64,000 bases of DNA from UBA117 sp049975245 (GTDB lineage: Archaea; Methanobacteriota; Methanobacteria; Methanobacteriales; Methanobacteriaceae), in the NCBI GenBank assembly GCA_049975245.1, contig JBNGDB010000005.1, forward strand, positions 1-64,000, read 5' to 3'. The translations under genes and the position numbers were made by a program. Positions 38,253 to 47,273 of the stretch are shown here, one piece after another (within the stretch, counting starts at the first letter, position 1; every line of letters starts with the position of its first letter). The notes beneath the pieces were generated by a model. It saw nothing but the letters and a program-made list of their open reading frames with translations, was not told where the DNA came from and searched no databases.

Positions 38253-38507
38253 ATGGTAGTAAAAGTAGAAGTATTCACATCACCCACATGTCCATATTGT
38301 CCTATGGCCATAGAAGTGGTTGACAAAGCAAAAAAAGATTTAGGGGACTCAATTGAAGTTGATAAGATTGATATTATGCAAGATCGTGAAAAAGCCATAG
38401 AATATGGATTAATGGCTGTTCCTGCAGTTGCAATTAATGGTGTTGTGAAATTTGTTGGTGCTCCTTCATTAGAAGAACTAATGGCTGCTCTTAAAGAGGA
38501 TATGTAA
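38253..38507 (+). CDS. Small thioredoxin/glutaredoxin-like redox protein
   Basis: 84 residues. VEVFTSPTCPYCPMA has the active-site CPYC at residues 13-16, and a cis-Pro appears in MAVPAVAING. It corresponds to the small archaeal redox proteins such as MTH807, which are glutaredoxin-sized but behave as thioredoxins. GGAGGAA lies seven bases before the ATG. It is followed after 28 bases by cbiD, a neighbour pair I recall from M. thermautotrophicus. Confidence 0.93.
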   Translation: MVVKVEVFTSPTCPYCPMAIEVVDKAKKDLGDSIEVDKIDIMQDREKAIEYGLMAVPAVAINGVVKFVGAPSLEELMAALKEDM

Positions 38508-38535
38508 TTAGATAAAATTTATAATTAGAGTTAAA

Positions 38536-39615
38536 ATGGATAGATTAAATGAATCTTCAGATAAGAGGATTGAATTTGGTATAACCACAGGAACTGCAGC
38601 TACTGCTGCAGCTCTTGCGGCATATTTAGCCATAAAGAATAAAACTGTTAATTTTGTAGATATTAAAACACCAGTGGGTATACTCAAAATTGAAGTATCT
38701 GATTTCCAGAAATTAAATAATAAATCAGGTAAATCTTGCATATTAAAAAAATCGTATAGAGATCCAGATGTTACCAAAAATATAGAAATATGTGCCCAGG
38801 TTAACATAATTGACCATGATAATATTATAATAAAAGGCGGCGAAGGTGTAGGTACTGTGACCAAACCAGGACTTCAATTACCAGTTGGAGAAGCAGCCAT
38901 AAATCCAACACCTCGCAAGATGATAGAAGAAAATTTAAAACTATTTTTAGAAGGAAATAAAGGATTAGAAGTAATTATAAGTGTTCCTCAAGGTAAAAGA
39001 ATTGCTAAAAAGACCATGAACTCCCGATTAGGTATTCTGGGCGGAATCTCAATTTTAGGAACTACCGGTATTGCTAGACCTATGTCCTCTAAAGCATATA
39101 TGGAATCTTTAAAATGTCAAATTGACGTTGCTCTGGCTCAAGGCTTTAAAGAATTGATCTTTGTACCTGGAAATATTGGACAGAATTTAGCTCAAAAAAT
39201 ATTAAATGTTAAAAAAGATCAAATCGTGCAGATGAGTAATTATGTAGGATATATGTTAAATGAAGCCTCAAAAAAGGGTGTTGAAAAGATAACTATGGTG
39301 GGACATGCTGGTAAATTAGTTAAAATAGCTGCAGGAATATATAATACTAAAAACAGCATAGCAGACGGAAGAGCAGAAATAATTACTGCATATTCCGGAT
39401 TAGCAGGTGCTAATAAAGAAACCTTGAATAGAATATTTAAATCTAAAACCACAGAAAATATGATCGACATTTTAGAAGAAAAAGATCTCGTTAGAAATGT
39501 ATTTGATCCTATAGCGGATTCAATAAAATCCAGATGCCGAGAAAAATACAAAATGAGATTTGATGTTATTATTGCTAGAATGGATGGAACCATCCTAAAT
39601 TCTTATTTTAAATAA
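38536..39615 (+). CDS. cbiD: Cobalt-precorrin-5B (C1)-methyltransferase
   Basis: 359 residues. Anaerobic cobalamin corrin-ring synthesis; it methylates C1. The family signature FGITTGTAATAAALAA is at the N-terminus, EGVGTVTKPGLQLPVGEAAINP near residue 100 and the SAM-related GHAGKLVKIAAG near 255. Its product supports the corrinoid of the Mtr methyltransferase. The other cbi genes are not in the window. Confidence 0.95.
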   Translation: MDRLNESSDKRIEFGITTGTAATAAALAAYLAIKNKTVNFVDIKTPVGILKIEVSDFQKLNNKSGKSCILKKSYRDPDVTKNIEICAQVNIIDHDNIIIKGGEGVGTVTKPGLQLPVGEAAINPTPRKMIEENLKLFLEGNKGLEVIISVPQGKRIAKKTMNSRLGILGGISILGTTGIARPMSSKAYMESLKCQIDVALAQGFKELIFVPGNIGQNLAQKILNVKKDQIVQMSNYVGYMLNEASKKGVEKITMVGHAGKLVKIAAGIYNTKNSIADGRAEIITAYSGLAGANKETLNRIFKSKTTENMIDILEEKDLVRNVFDPIADSIKSRCREKYKMRFDVIIARMDGTILNSYFK

Positions 39616-39648
39616 AAAAAAGGTATTAATGGAAATGTATGTGATTAT

Positions 39649-40734
39649 ATGAGGATATGCATAGTTGGACATTTTCCGCCCCATATTGGAGGGGTATCCT
39701 CCTATACAAACTTATTATCCCAGGAACTAGTTAAAAGGGGAGATAATGTTTATGTAATCACATATCCATATGAAAAATTCTATGATAAAAATTCAGAGAT
39801 TAAAAAAAATTTAAAAGTAGAAACTGCCTTTGCACCAGATATAAAGGGTCTTAGAGGAACTATCTTCACATTTACCGCTTTTTTTAAGTTAATATATATA
39901 ACTAAAAAGTATAAAATTGATTTAATTCATGCCCATTACCTTTTACCACCGGGTTTAATAGGTGTCTTAGCAGGTAAACTTACTAAAACCTCCACTGCAG
40001 TGACCATTCACGGATCTGACATATACCGGCTAGGTAAAAATAGAATTTTAAAATCCATTATAAAGTATATTTTAAAAAATACTGACCATGTATATGCCGT
40101 AAGTTCAGCAGCGAAAAAAGAAGCGTTAAAATTCAAAATTAAAGGATTAAAAGACAAAATATTAATAACGTGGAATGCTGTGGATATTGAAAAATTCAAT
40201 CCCCGCCAAAAAAGTTCCTTCAAAACTGAGCAGGGTATTGAGCCTAAAACCCCTATAATACTCTTTGTAGGTAATTTAGTAGAACAAAAAGGAGTTAAAT
40301 ATTTAATAGAATCTAAAAAATTCATAAAATATAACTGCGAAATAGTAATTGTGGGGGATGGTCCATTGAAAACAGAACTTAAAGCTGTTGCAAAATCAGA
40401 AGGTTTGAAAAATATTAAATTTGTAGATGCCCGAGATGATGTCCATAAAATTTTACCGCAAGCAGACGTCCTAGTTTTACCCTCAATTTCTGAAAGCTTT
40501 GGAATAGTCCTCCTAGAGGCTATGGCAGCTGGTGTTCCAATAGTAGCCACTAATGTAGGGGGAATTCCCGAAATTATTGCCGATGATGTGGGAATATTAG
40601 TTGAACCAAAAAATGCCATGGCTATTGGCGATGCTATAAATAGAATTTTGTCAGACCCTGCTTTAAGTTCTAATTTAAGCTTAAACGCTCAAAAAAGAGC
40701 CAAAAAATATTCCAAACTTGAAATTCCTTACTAA
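39649..40734 (+). CDS. Glycosyltransferase family 4 (GT-B fold)
   Basis: 361 residues. An N-terminal Rossmann domain begins GHFPPHIGGVSSY, the linker and nucleotide-sugar domain holds LFVGNLVEQKGVKYLI and the conserved SISESFGIVLLEAMAAGVPIV with the EX7E motif (near residue 283-291). It transfers a sugar from an activated donor to a glycan, lipid or protein; the target is not evident. The start has GTGAT four bases upstream. The C-terminus is short (KKYSKLEIPY) but compatible with relatives. Confidence 0.9.
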   Translation: MRICIVGHFPPHIGGVSSYTNLLSQELVKRGDNVYVITYPYEKFYDKNSEIKKNLKVETAFAPDIKGLRGTIFTFTAFFKLIYITKKYKIDLIHAHYLLPPGLIGVLAGKLTKTSTAVTIHGSDIYRLGKNRILKSIIKYILKNTDHVYAVSSAAKKEALKFKIKGLKDKILITWNAVDIEKFNPRQKSSFKTEQGIEPKTPIILFVGNLVEQKGVKYLIESKKFIKYNCEIVIVGDGPLKTELKAVAKSEGLKNIKFVDARDDVHKILPQADVLVLPSISESFGIVLLEAMAAGVPIVATNVGGIPEIIADDVGILVEPKNAMAIGDAINRILSDPALSSNLSLNAQKRAKKYSKLEIPY

Positions 40735-40856
40735 TATTTACTTTTATGTAAATATAATTATTATTTAGATTTCTAATATTTTCGAAATAATATAAAATAA
40801 TTAATTTAATTATATAAATGAACATAAAATTATTATATAATAATAAAGGTGTATCA

Positions 40857-41333
40857 ATGACTGAAAAAGAATTCACACACCTCTCCAATGAGGGCGTGCG
40901 CATGGTAGAGGTTGGAGACAAACCAGTTATTAATAGAAAGGCCATAGCCAGTGGAAAAATAAATTTAAAACCAGACACCATAAAATTAATACAAAATAAC
41001 GAAATAAAAAAGGGTAATGTCCTCACTACCGCCCAAATTGCTGGTATTAACGCTGTTAAATCAACACACCATCTGATTCCTCTATGTCACTCTCTTAAAA
41101 TAACTGGGATGGATGTTAATTTTAAATTTGAAGATAATTGCATCATTGTGGATTTTAGCGTAAGATCTTCCGGTAAAACTGGCGTGGAAATGGAAGCTTT
41201 AACTGGAGTAAGCGTAACTCTTTTAACTATTTGGGACATGGTTAAAAGCGTTGAGAAAGATGAAAAGGGCCAGTATCCCTCAACTAACATCTCAGATATT
41301 CAAGTGATAAAGAAAGAAAAAAATAACCATTAA
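40857..41333 (+). CDS. moaC: Cyclic pyranopterin monophosphate synthase
   Basis: 158 residues. Second step of molybdopterin/tungstopterin synthesis, needed for formylmethanofuran dehydrogenase. Conserved motifs: FTHLSNEGVRMVEVG at the start, KSTHHLIPLCHSL (near residue 65) and TGVEMEALTGVSVTLLTIWDMVK (near 113). A longer frame from 40818 exists, but AGGTG precedes ATG 40857. Confidence 0.96.
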   Translation: MTEKEFTHLSNEGVRMVEVGDKPVINRKAIASGKINLKPDTIKLIQNNEIKKGNVLTTAQIAGINAVKSTHHLIPLCHSLKITGMDVNFKFEDNCIIVDFSVRSSGKTGVEMEALTGVSVTLLTIWDMVKSVEKDEKGQYPSTNISDIQVIKKEKNNH

Positions 41334-41409
41334 AATATTAAATTAATGTTAAATATGAAATCTATTAATTTTCATTGAAGATAGAATCAAACAGGAGATT
41401 CTAATAATA

Positions 41410-41913
41410 ATGAATGACGAAAGAATTCAAATTATAACTAAATTGAGTAAATACAAGTCCCATCTTCAAAATAAAGAAGATGAACTCCTAAGAAAATTAT
41501 TAAAATATTATAATAGAGATGATTCAATCCTGGAAAAACATGGAGTTTACCATGTAAAAAAGGATTTAAAAAATGTTAAAAATGTAAATTATTCCAATCC
41601 ATTGGAAGCCTACTTAATCTCCCAAATCAAAATCTGCGAAAAAGTTCCCCCTATCTTAAGCAAATATATCTCATTACTAGAAAATGGCAACGACATTGAT
41701 CATACATTAGAATCATTTGAATTGGAAGTATATAAGATAAAAAAAGAGATATATGCAGGTATGGATGAATGGAAAGCTGTTATCGACCATATACCAGATT
41801 ATAGATTATTTGAAATTGAAATAAATCCAAAAGGGCCGGGAGACCATTTGATAAATGAATTATTATGGTTAAAAGATTATGAAGAAAGATTTAAAAAAAT
41901 CGAATTAAAATAA
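41410..41913 (+). CDS. Conserved helical protein, unknown function
   Basis: 167 residues, acidic and mostly helical: KYKSHLQNKEDELLRKLLKYYN at the start, NPLEAYLISQIKICEKVPP in the middle and NPKGPGDHLINELLWLKDYEERF at the end. No family recognised. It lies upstream of hel308 in the same direction with an 88-base gap and may be co-transcribed, so a link to DNA metabolism is possible but unsupported. No obvious strong ribosome site; GGAGATT is eight bases before the ATG. Confidence 0.65.
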   Translation: MNDERIQIITKLSKYKSHLQNKEDELLRKLLKYYNRDDSILEKHGVYHVKKDLKNVKNVNYSNPLEAYLISQIKICEKVPPILSKYISLLENGNDIDHTLESFELEVYKIKKEIYAGMDEWKAVIDHIPDYRLFEIEINPKGPGDHLINELLWLKDYEERFKKIELK

Positions 41914-42001
41914 ATAGACATTAATTATAAAATTCATTTAAAAAATTTTAGCCACTATTTCTATTAAAATAAAAAATTTGGAATATAAGTGTATTGATAA
42001 T

Positions 42002-44074
42002 ATGAAGAATATAGAAACTGCTTTAAAAGAAGTTATTGGAGACTGTTATCCCACTATTCAAGAATTAAATCCAGCACAAAAAGCTGTGGTGGACTCCGGT
42101 TATCTGGATGATGATACCAATTACATAATTGCCATACCTACTGCCAGCGGTAAAACTCTTCTAGGAGTTCTGGCTGCAATTAACACTATTTTAAATGGAG
42201 GAAAGGTAGTATATGGAGTTCCTTTATTATCAATACAAAATGAAAAAGTAAAAGAATTTAAAGAACTGGAAAGACATGGTATAAAAGTAGGAAAACATCC
42301 TAAATCAGCTGATCTTGCAGTTATGGTTTTTGAATCATTTGATGCTCTTACTAGATTTTCTTGGAATACTTTAAGAGATGTTGATCTTTTAATTGTTGAT
42401 GAATTCCATATGATAGGAGAATTTTCTAGAGGTCCAACCATTGAATGTGCTATAAGCAGATCTAAAATAATAAATCCTTCTATGAGAATCATTGCTCTTT
42501 CTGCTACCTTAAAAAATCTAAATGAATTATCTGATTGGATGGAGGCTCATGTAATAGAACATGATTATCGTCCAGTTCCATTACATAAGGAAGTGCTGAC
42601 CACTGAAGAATTAGGTGTAAAAAACAAAAATGATGTAGTATTAAAGATTTTAAATCATAGCATTGAGGAAGAATCACAAATATTAGTATTTGTTTCTACT
42701 CGTAGATTTACAGAATCATTGGCAAACAATATAGCAAGTAAAATTAAAAGGAGTATACCATCTGAGCGAAAAAAAGTATTTGGCCAGGTTTCGCAAAAAA
42801 TATTAGATGTACCAAAGAGGCGGGGTTCCCGGCCCACTGCACTATGTTTAAAATTGGCAGAATCAGTGGAAAATGGTGTGGCCTTCCATCATGCAGGATT
42901 ATTCAATGAACAGCGGGAGATAATTGAAGACGAATTCCGTGCTGGAAATTTGTATATGATAACTGCAACACCTAGTTTGATGTACGGAGTCAATTTACCT
43001 TCTAAAAATGTAGTTATAAGAGATTATACACGTTGGACAAATCAGGGCCCTCAAAACATTCCCGTTTTTGACTATGAACAGATGTCCGGACGTGCAGGTA
43101 GGCCTCAATATGATAATGAAGGTTATTCCTACTTAATTGCTAAGAGTATAGATGAAGCTTACAATCTAAAGGATTATTATATTTACGGGGAGGTAGAAGC
43201 CACTAATTCTAAACTTTTAGAGAATAAGGACGCTGTTTATCGGCAGATTATTGCACAAGTAGCATCTAAACTTGCAGACAATCAATCAAAAATACTTGAT
43301 TTTTTCAATCAAACCTTTTATGGTTATCAGATGACTCATAATGAATATATGAGCGTTTTTGCAGCGGATAGTATGGAATATGAAATAAACTCCGCCCTAG
43401 AATTTTTAATTCAAAATGGAATTATACAACCCACCCCCGAAGGACTGAAAACCACTGATTTTGGAACTCTTATCGCTAAAACAAATTATTCAGTGGAAAG
43501 CGCAGTCAGACTTAAAGAATTTGCCCTTCAAGGTGAGTTTGATATTTATAAGTTGATATATGAAATTTCTAAAACGCCAGACATGCCTAAGATTGCTTTC
43601 AAGGGCCGTAAAAGCAAAGAACCAGTCAGGGATAAATTAAATAATAAAGGTATTTTTATCGTTGATACTGGACTGGCCGAGGCTACTGCGGCCACTCTTA
43701 TGGAATGGATAGAAGAGCGAACAGAATATCAAATTGAGAATGTTTTTAATGTTTACGCTGCTGCCACGAGACGTGCAGCCTATGAAGCATCTCAAATGAT
43801 CAAATTTTTCCGTGATATCTGCCAGATACACAATATTTATTCTCAAGCGGACCATCTGGATAAACTGTCGGCACGATTATATTATGGAGTAAAAGATGAC
43901 ATAATACCCTTAGTGGTTAGTGTAAAAAGACTTGGACGGAAAAGGGCCCGTGCACTCTGTAATACTTTTGGGAGTGATCTAAGTTACATATCTAAAGAAC
44001 AACTTATGAAAGTTGATGGTATTGGACCTAAAATTGCCGAATCCATAAAAAAGAAGTTTAATGCACCTTTATAG
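42002..44074 (+). CDS. hel308: ATP-dependent DNA helicase, Hel308 family
   Basis: 690 residues. Superfamily 2 Ski2-like helicase. Walker A IPTASGKTLLG (about residue 43), motif II DEFH (usual Hel308 proteins have DEIH), motif III LSATLKN, motif IV-VI region with FVSTRRF, FHHAGLFNEQREIIEDEFRAG and QMSGRAGRPQYD. A winged-helix and ratchet domain follow, and a C-terminal helix-hairpin-helix (KVDGIGPKIAESI). The helicase unwinds lagging-strand forks and is linked to fork repair. Position beside moaC, cbiD and UPF0305 genes agrees with MTH810, characterised in M. thermautotrophicus. A TTG at 41978 is an alternative start. Confidence 0.9.
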   Translation: MKNIETALKEVIGDCYPTIQELNPAQKAVVDSGYLDDDTNYIIAIPTASGKTLLGVLAAINTILNGGKVVYGVPLLSIQNEKVKEFKELERHGIKVGKHPKSADLAVMVFESFDALTRFSWNTLRDVDLLIVDEFHMIGEFSRGPTIECAISRSKIINPSMRIIALSATLKNLNELSDWMEAHVIEHDYRPVPLHKEVLTTEELGVKNKNDVVLKILNHSIEEESQILVFVSTRRFTESLANNIASKIKRSIPSERKKVFGQVSQKILDVPKRRGSRPTALCLKLAESVENGVAFHHAGLFNEQREIIEDEFRAGNLYMITATPSLMYGVNLPSKNVVIRDYTRWTNQGPQNIPVFDYEQMSGRAGRPQYDNEGYSYLIAKSIDEAYNLKDYYIYGEVEATNSKLLENKDAVYRQIIAQVASKLADNQSKILDFFNQTFYGYQMTHNEYMSVFAADSMEYEINSALEFLIQNGIIQPTPEGLKTTDFGTLIAKTNYSVESAVRLKEFALQGEFDIYKLIYEISKTPDMPKIAFKGRKSKEPVRDKLNNKGIFIVDTGLAEATAATLMEWIEERTEYQIENVFNVYAAATRRAAYEASQMIKFFRDICQIHNIYSQADHLDKLSARLYYGVKDDIIPLVVSVKRLGRKRARALCNTFGSDLSYISKEQLMKVDGIGPKIAESIKKKFNAPL

Positions 44075-44106
44075 CCAAGATTATACTAATATAAAGGAAG
44101 ATATAA

Positions 44107-44640
44107 ATGTCTAGCAATTTAAATATGGATTTTCAATCTGCTACTAAAATGGATTTATTAGTATTTTTAAAAAGTCAAATGCAAGATATCCATATTTCTG
44201 ACATCATGCGGGCTTGTAGTTTTTTATTAAATGAATCAAAATATATACAGCCCGAATATGCTGATAAATTTATCAAATCATATGTAAAAGGTTTTATTTT
44301 GAGAGTGAAAGAGTTAAAAGATAATAATAATATATATACTGGCCAATTAGATATAGGAGAACTTCAAGAATCCCTGAATCTCTTGAATTATCAGGAAAAG
44401 TTAATAATTAAAATGCACTCTGTTGAGTCCAATTTTTTTAAGATTTACAAAATTATCTCACTGTATACCACTTTTATTTTGGAAGAACCTATCCACATAG
44501 TGGGCACTCCATTTCCAGGGGGATTTGAAGTTAAATATAAAAAGGGTAAATATTACTGTCCAGTTAAAGATAAACAGAAGAACAATCCCAACGCAGTTTG
44601 TGGATTTTGTATCGCCATTCAAGATGAAGAAGTATTTTAA
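44107..44640 (+). CDS. UPF0305 (DUF2115) family protein, copy 1
   Basis: 177 residues. Family marks: MDLLVFLKSQMQDIHISDIMRA, a central helical region, and the C-terminal PIHIVGTPFPGGFEVKY plus YYCPVKDKQKNNPNAVCGFC, where three Cys could bind a metal. Known only from methanogens; function unknown. It follows hel308 by 32 bases with GGAAG before the ATG. The paralogue begins 28 bases downstream. Confidence 0.85.
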   Translation: MSSNLNMDFQSATKMDLLVFLKSQMQDIHISDIMRACSFLLNESKYIQPEYADKFIKSYVKGFILRVKELKDNNNIYTGQLDIGELQESLNLLNYQEKLIIKMHSVESNFFKIYKIISLYTTFILEEPIHIVGTPFPGGFEVKYKKGKYYCPVKDKQKNNPNAVCGFCIAIQDEEVF

Positions 44641-44668
44641 GATGATGATATGAATAAAGGATGATGAT

Positions 44669-45211
44669 ATGAGTAAAATAGAAGAAATAGATTTAACCAA
44701 GAAAATTACTAAAGATCATCTTCTTAATATTTTAAAGAAGGAAGCTTCTCATATCAGCATAAAAGATATTATGATGGCCAGCGCCTTTTTAAGGGAAGAT
44801 GCTAAATATATGCAGAAAAAATATAGGGAAGATTATATTAAAAGATTTACTGATGCTTTTTTTCGCAGACTAAGACAATTAAAAAATGACAAAACTGACT
44901 ACTCTGGCGATTTAAATACTGAAAAACTTGGCGAAATGATACATGTACTCAAAAATCAAGAAGAAGAAGCATTAAAAAAGGGAAATAAAAATGAATTGTC
45001 TTTCATCAAGATTGCTAAAATTATTCCTTTATACACAACCTTCATAAGGCAGGAATCAATTCACCCTGTAGGGACAATTTTTCCTGGTGGTTTAAGACTG
45101 CGTTATAAGGAGGGAAAGTATCTATGTCCCGTCAAGGAGAAACAATTAAAAACTCCTAACGCACTTTGCCGTTTTTGTGTTAGCGTGCAGGATGAAAGTG
45201 TTAAAGAATAA
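44669..45211 (+). CDS. UPF0305 (DUF2115) family protein, copy 2
   Basis: 180 residues. Clearly paralogous to the gene before it: HISIKDIMMASAFLREDAKYMQ, ESIHPVGTIFPGGLRLRYKEGKYLCPVKEKQ and LCRFCVS match it almost residue for residue in order, including the three Cys near the end. The segment just upstream (GATGATGATATGA) is repeated at the end of copy 1, so the duplication carried its start region along. Function unknown. Confidence 0.85.
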   Translation: MSKIEEIDLTKKITKDHLLNILKKEASHISIKDIMMASAFLREDAKYMQKKYREDYIKRFTDAFFRRLRQLKNDKTDYSGDLNTEKLGEMIHVLKNQEEEALKKGNKNELSFIKIAKIIPLYTTFIRQESIHPVGTIFPGGLRLRYKEGKYLCPVKEKQLKTPNALCRFCVSVQDESVKE

Positions 45212-45272
45212 CAATTAAACTTCTACTTGTTACTTAAAAATTAATAAATAAATAAAAATAATTTAGACATTT

Positions 45273-45929
45273 TTATCCGCTGAACCTTAACCTTACCCAG
45301 TCTTCACCCCGACTGGTTAAATATCCTCCTAACGCAGTTAAATACAGTAGCACCGGGTAGGCTAATAAGCGTTCGGTTCCACCCACTCCTAAAAGAGCTA
45401 TCAATGGGTTAGAAATACCATCACCCAAAATAAACACGGATATTATGGTAAAAAGGGATATTAAACCCAAAATCATCGATATTATTACCATTGGAATGTT
45501 TAAACCTAATCTGTAAGAAAATATTGCAGATAAGCTTCCAAAAATAAATGCCATCATGGCAAATAACACATGTGCCCCACCAGTGTATCCTGGAAATATT
45601 CCTACTCCAATCGCACCTACACTCATTAGAGCTAGACATGTGGAGAATAGGCGACATCCACCACTTTTTAGAATTAAATATACTCCTGAAAGACCTAATA
45701 ATCCCAGCAAAGTTATGCTAATATTAAAAATTGTAGCAGCTGGTTCTACTGAGGGAAGTGTGCCTCCTAAGTCACTGAGGGTATTAGTAGCTGTACTATA
45801 ATCCGGGAACTGTGTCTCAGCTACAGTTACCGCCATGAAAAACTGTATAAATGCAATCATTAATATAATACCGGCGAATTTATAATAATTTGTCTCTGGT
45901 TTGAATATGCTTCCTCTTTGAATTTTCAT
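45273..45929 (-). CDS. DUF998-family membrane protein
   Basis: 218 residues with six to seven hydrophobic helices. DUF998 marks: FPDYSTATNTLSDLG in the first outer loop (near residue 43), GIFPGYTGGAHVLFAMMAF (near 110) and GGTERLLAYPVLLY near the end. Function unknown. It is convergent with the UPF0305 genes. GGGGTGATT precedes the ATG. Confidence 0.85.
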   Translation of the reverse strand: MKIQRGSIFKPETNYYKFAGIILMIAFIQFFMAVTVAETQFPDYSTATNTLSDLGGTLPSVEPAATIFNISITLLGLLGLSGVYLILKSGGCRLFSTCLALMSVGAIGVGIFPGYTGGAHVLFAMMAFIFGSLSAIFSYRLGLNIPMVIISMILGLISLFTIISVFILGDGISNPLIALLGVGGTERLLAYPVLLYLTALGGYLTSRGEDWVRLRFSG

Positions 45930-46119
45930 TTAAATCACCCCATTTATCACTTCATAATCATAATTATAATTTCAATTGCAGTATGATATATCTTCAATTT
46001 AATACTTCAATGTTTATAGTGAATTATATTTATGAAAATATATTTTTCCACAAATTAAAACTTCATTAAGATTACAATATCTATTTAGCAATATCCAATT
46101 AGATGAACTCTAAACATTA

Positions 46120-46905
46120 TTAAATTAATTCTTTAGCCTTAACTGCACGATATGTTTTCCCTTTATAATTAAAAGGTGCTGAAATTGCATTTCTTGGACA
46201 AAAAGATGTGCAACGCAAACAATACTCACAATTTTCTAAATTAACTGGATATTCACCTTCCTCAAATTGGATATTATTTATCGGGCATAGGTTAGCGCAT
46301 AAACCACATTTACTGCATTTATTTTTATTCACAGTTAAAGGAAAGTATTTCTGATTTAGATTAGAATGAGTCAATTTCAAAGCTGCTATCGAAATATAAT
46401 ACATTAAGTCAGATAATAGAGGTATTCTTCCCCAATTTGACTTTCCCAAAATTAGATCTGATGCGTATTTCTCCGCTTCTTTAAGACCTTTTTCTATTTT
46501 TTCATTATTATTAGACTCTCCTTGAACATAAAAAATATTTAGTGGCATCTTAATTTCCTTTGCCCCGATTGGTAGATAGCCTTTCTTTTTAAGTATTTCT
46601 CGAAGTGGCCCTACTATGCCTCCTGAAAAACCGCCTAATGTATCTACCATAAATATTTCTGTTTTATCTGCTTCTGGTAATGATCTTATAAATTTCCACA
46701 CAAAATCATAAGTAGATTGTTCTGCTATGGGAAATCCTAAACCAATAATATGATTTAGATCTATTTTTGTAGGATCTGATTTCTCAATCTGATATAGGTT
46801 AGCTTCAACTCCATATTTCTTGAAAATTTCAACCATTTTATTAACCACAAGATATGTATTGCCTGTGCCTGAAAAGTAATATAAATCAATATTCTTTATT
46901 CCCAT
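46120..46905 (-). CDS. EFR1-type flavodoxin/ferredoxin fusion
   Basis: 261 residues. An N-terminal flavodoxin-like domain starts with YYFSGTGNTYLV (FMN phosphate loop) and includes DTLGGFSGG (near residue 90). The C-terminus has two [4Fe-4S] ferredoxin motifs, CSKCGLCANLCP and CEYCLRCTSFCP, followed by a short tail. Such EFR1 proteins are electron carriers with unknown partners. A GTG at 46914 is open, but it is the ribosome site GTGAT itself, so ATG 46905 is preferred. A TATA box is seen at 46951-46958. Confidence 0.9.
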   Translation of the reverse strand: MGIKNIDLYYFSGTGNTYLVVNKMVEIFKKYGVEANLYQIEKSDPTKIDLNHIIGLGFPIAEQSTYDFVWKFIRSLPEADKTEIFMVDTLGGFSGGIVGPLREILKKKGYLPIGAKEIKMPLNIFYVQGESNNNEKIEKGLKEAEKYASDLILGKSNWGRIPLLSDLMYYISIAALKLTHSNLNQKYFPLTVNKNKCSKCGLCANLCPINNIQFEEGEYPVNLENCEYCLRCTSFCPRNAISAPFNYKGKTYRAVKAKELI

Positions 46906-47273
46906 GTGAATCACTTATCTAAATCATTTCAATTTGTAAATAAAACTGTTTTATAAATTGCCCAGTAAACCTTTTAAGTTATCCCTAAATTATTAACCTA
47001 AATGATCAATTTTTTATTTAAATATAACTAAATAACATTTAGATAGCATTCAACAGCATTAAATTGTTTTATTATTTGCATTATACTCTTTATAACTTAT
47101 ACTGGAGTTGTTTTTTGGTAAATATTTAAAAATACTGGGTATTAATATTTGGGTTATGTGAATTTTTTTTCTTTATTAATATAAGTTGTTATAAATCAAT
47201 TATTGGTCAGAATTTTTAAAATAGTAAGATAAATATTTAAAATAAGAAAATATATGATAAATGGGGTTTGGAT
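46906..47273. promoter_or_regulatory. Divergent promoter region (368 bases)
   Basis: No gene seen. It holds promoters for EFR1 (minus; TTTATAA at 46951-46958 with GGGCAA as BRE, leader about 23 bases) and for the MFS transporter (plus; AATATTTAAAATA near 47231-47243, start near 47257). The 260 bases in between are AT-rich and could hold operators for the exporter, but I found no clear palindrome. Confidence 0.5.

Noticed and set aside
39649..40734. Truncated glycosyltransferase
   Set aside because: The C-terminus is short, but the alternative frames after the stop show no related sequence, and all core motifs are present.
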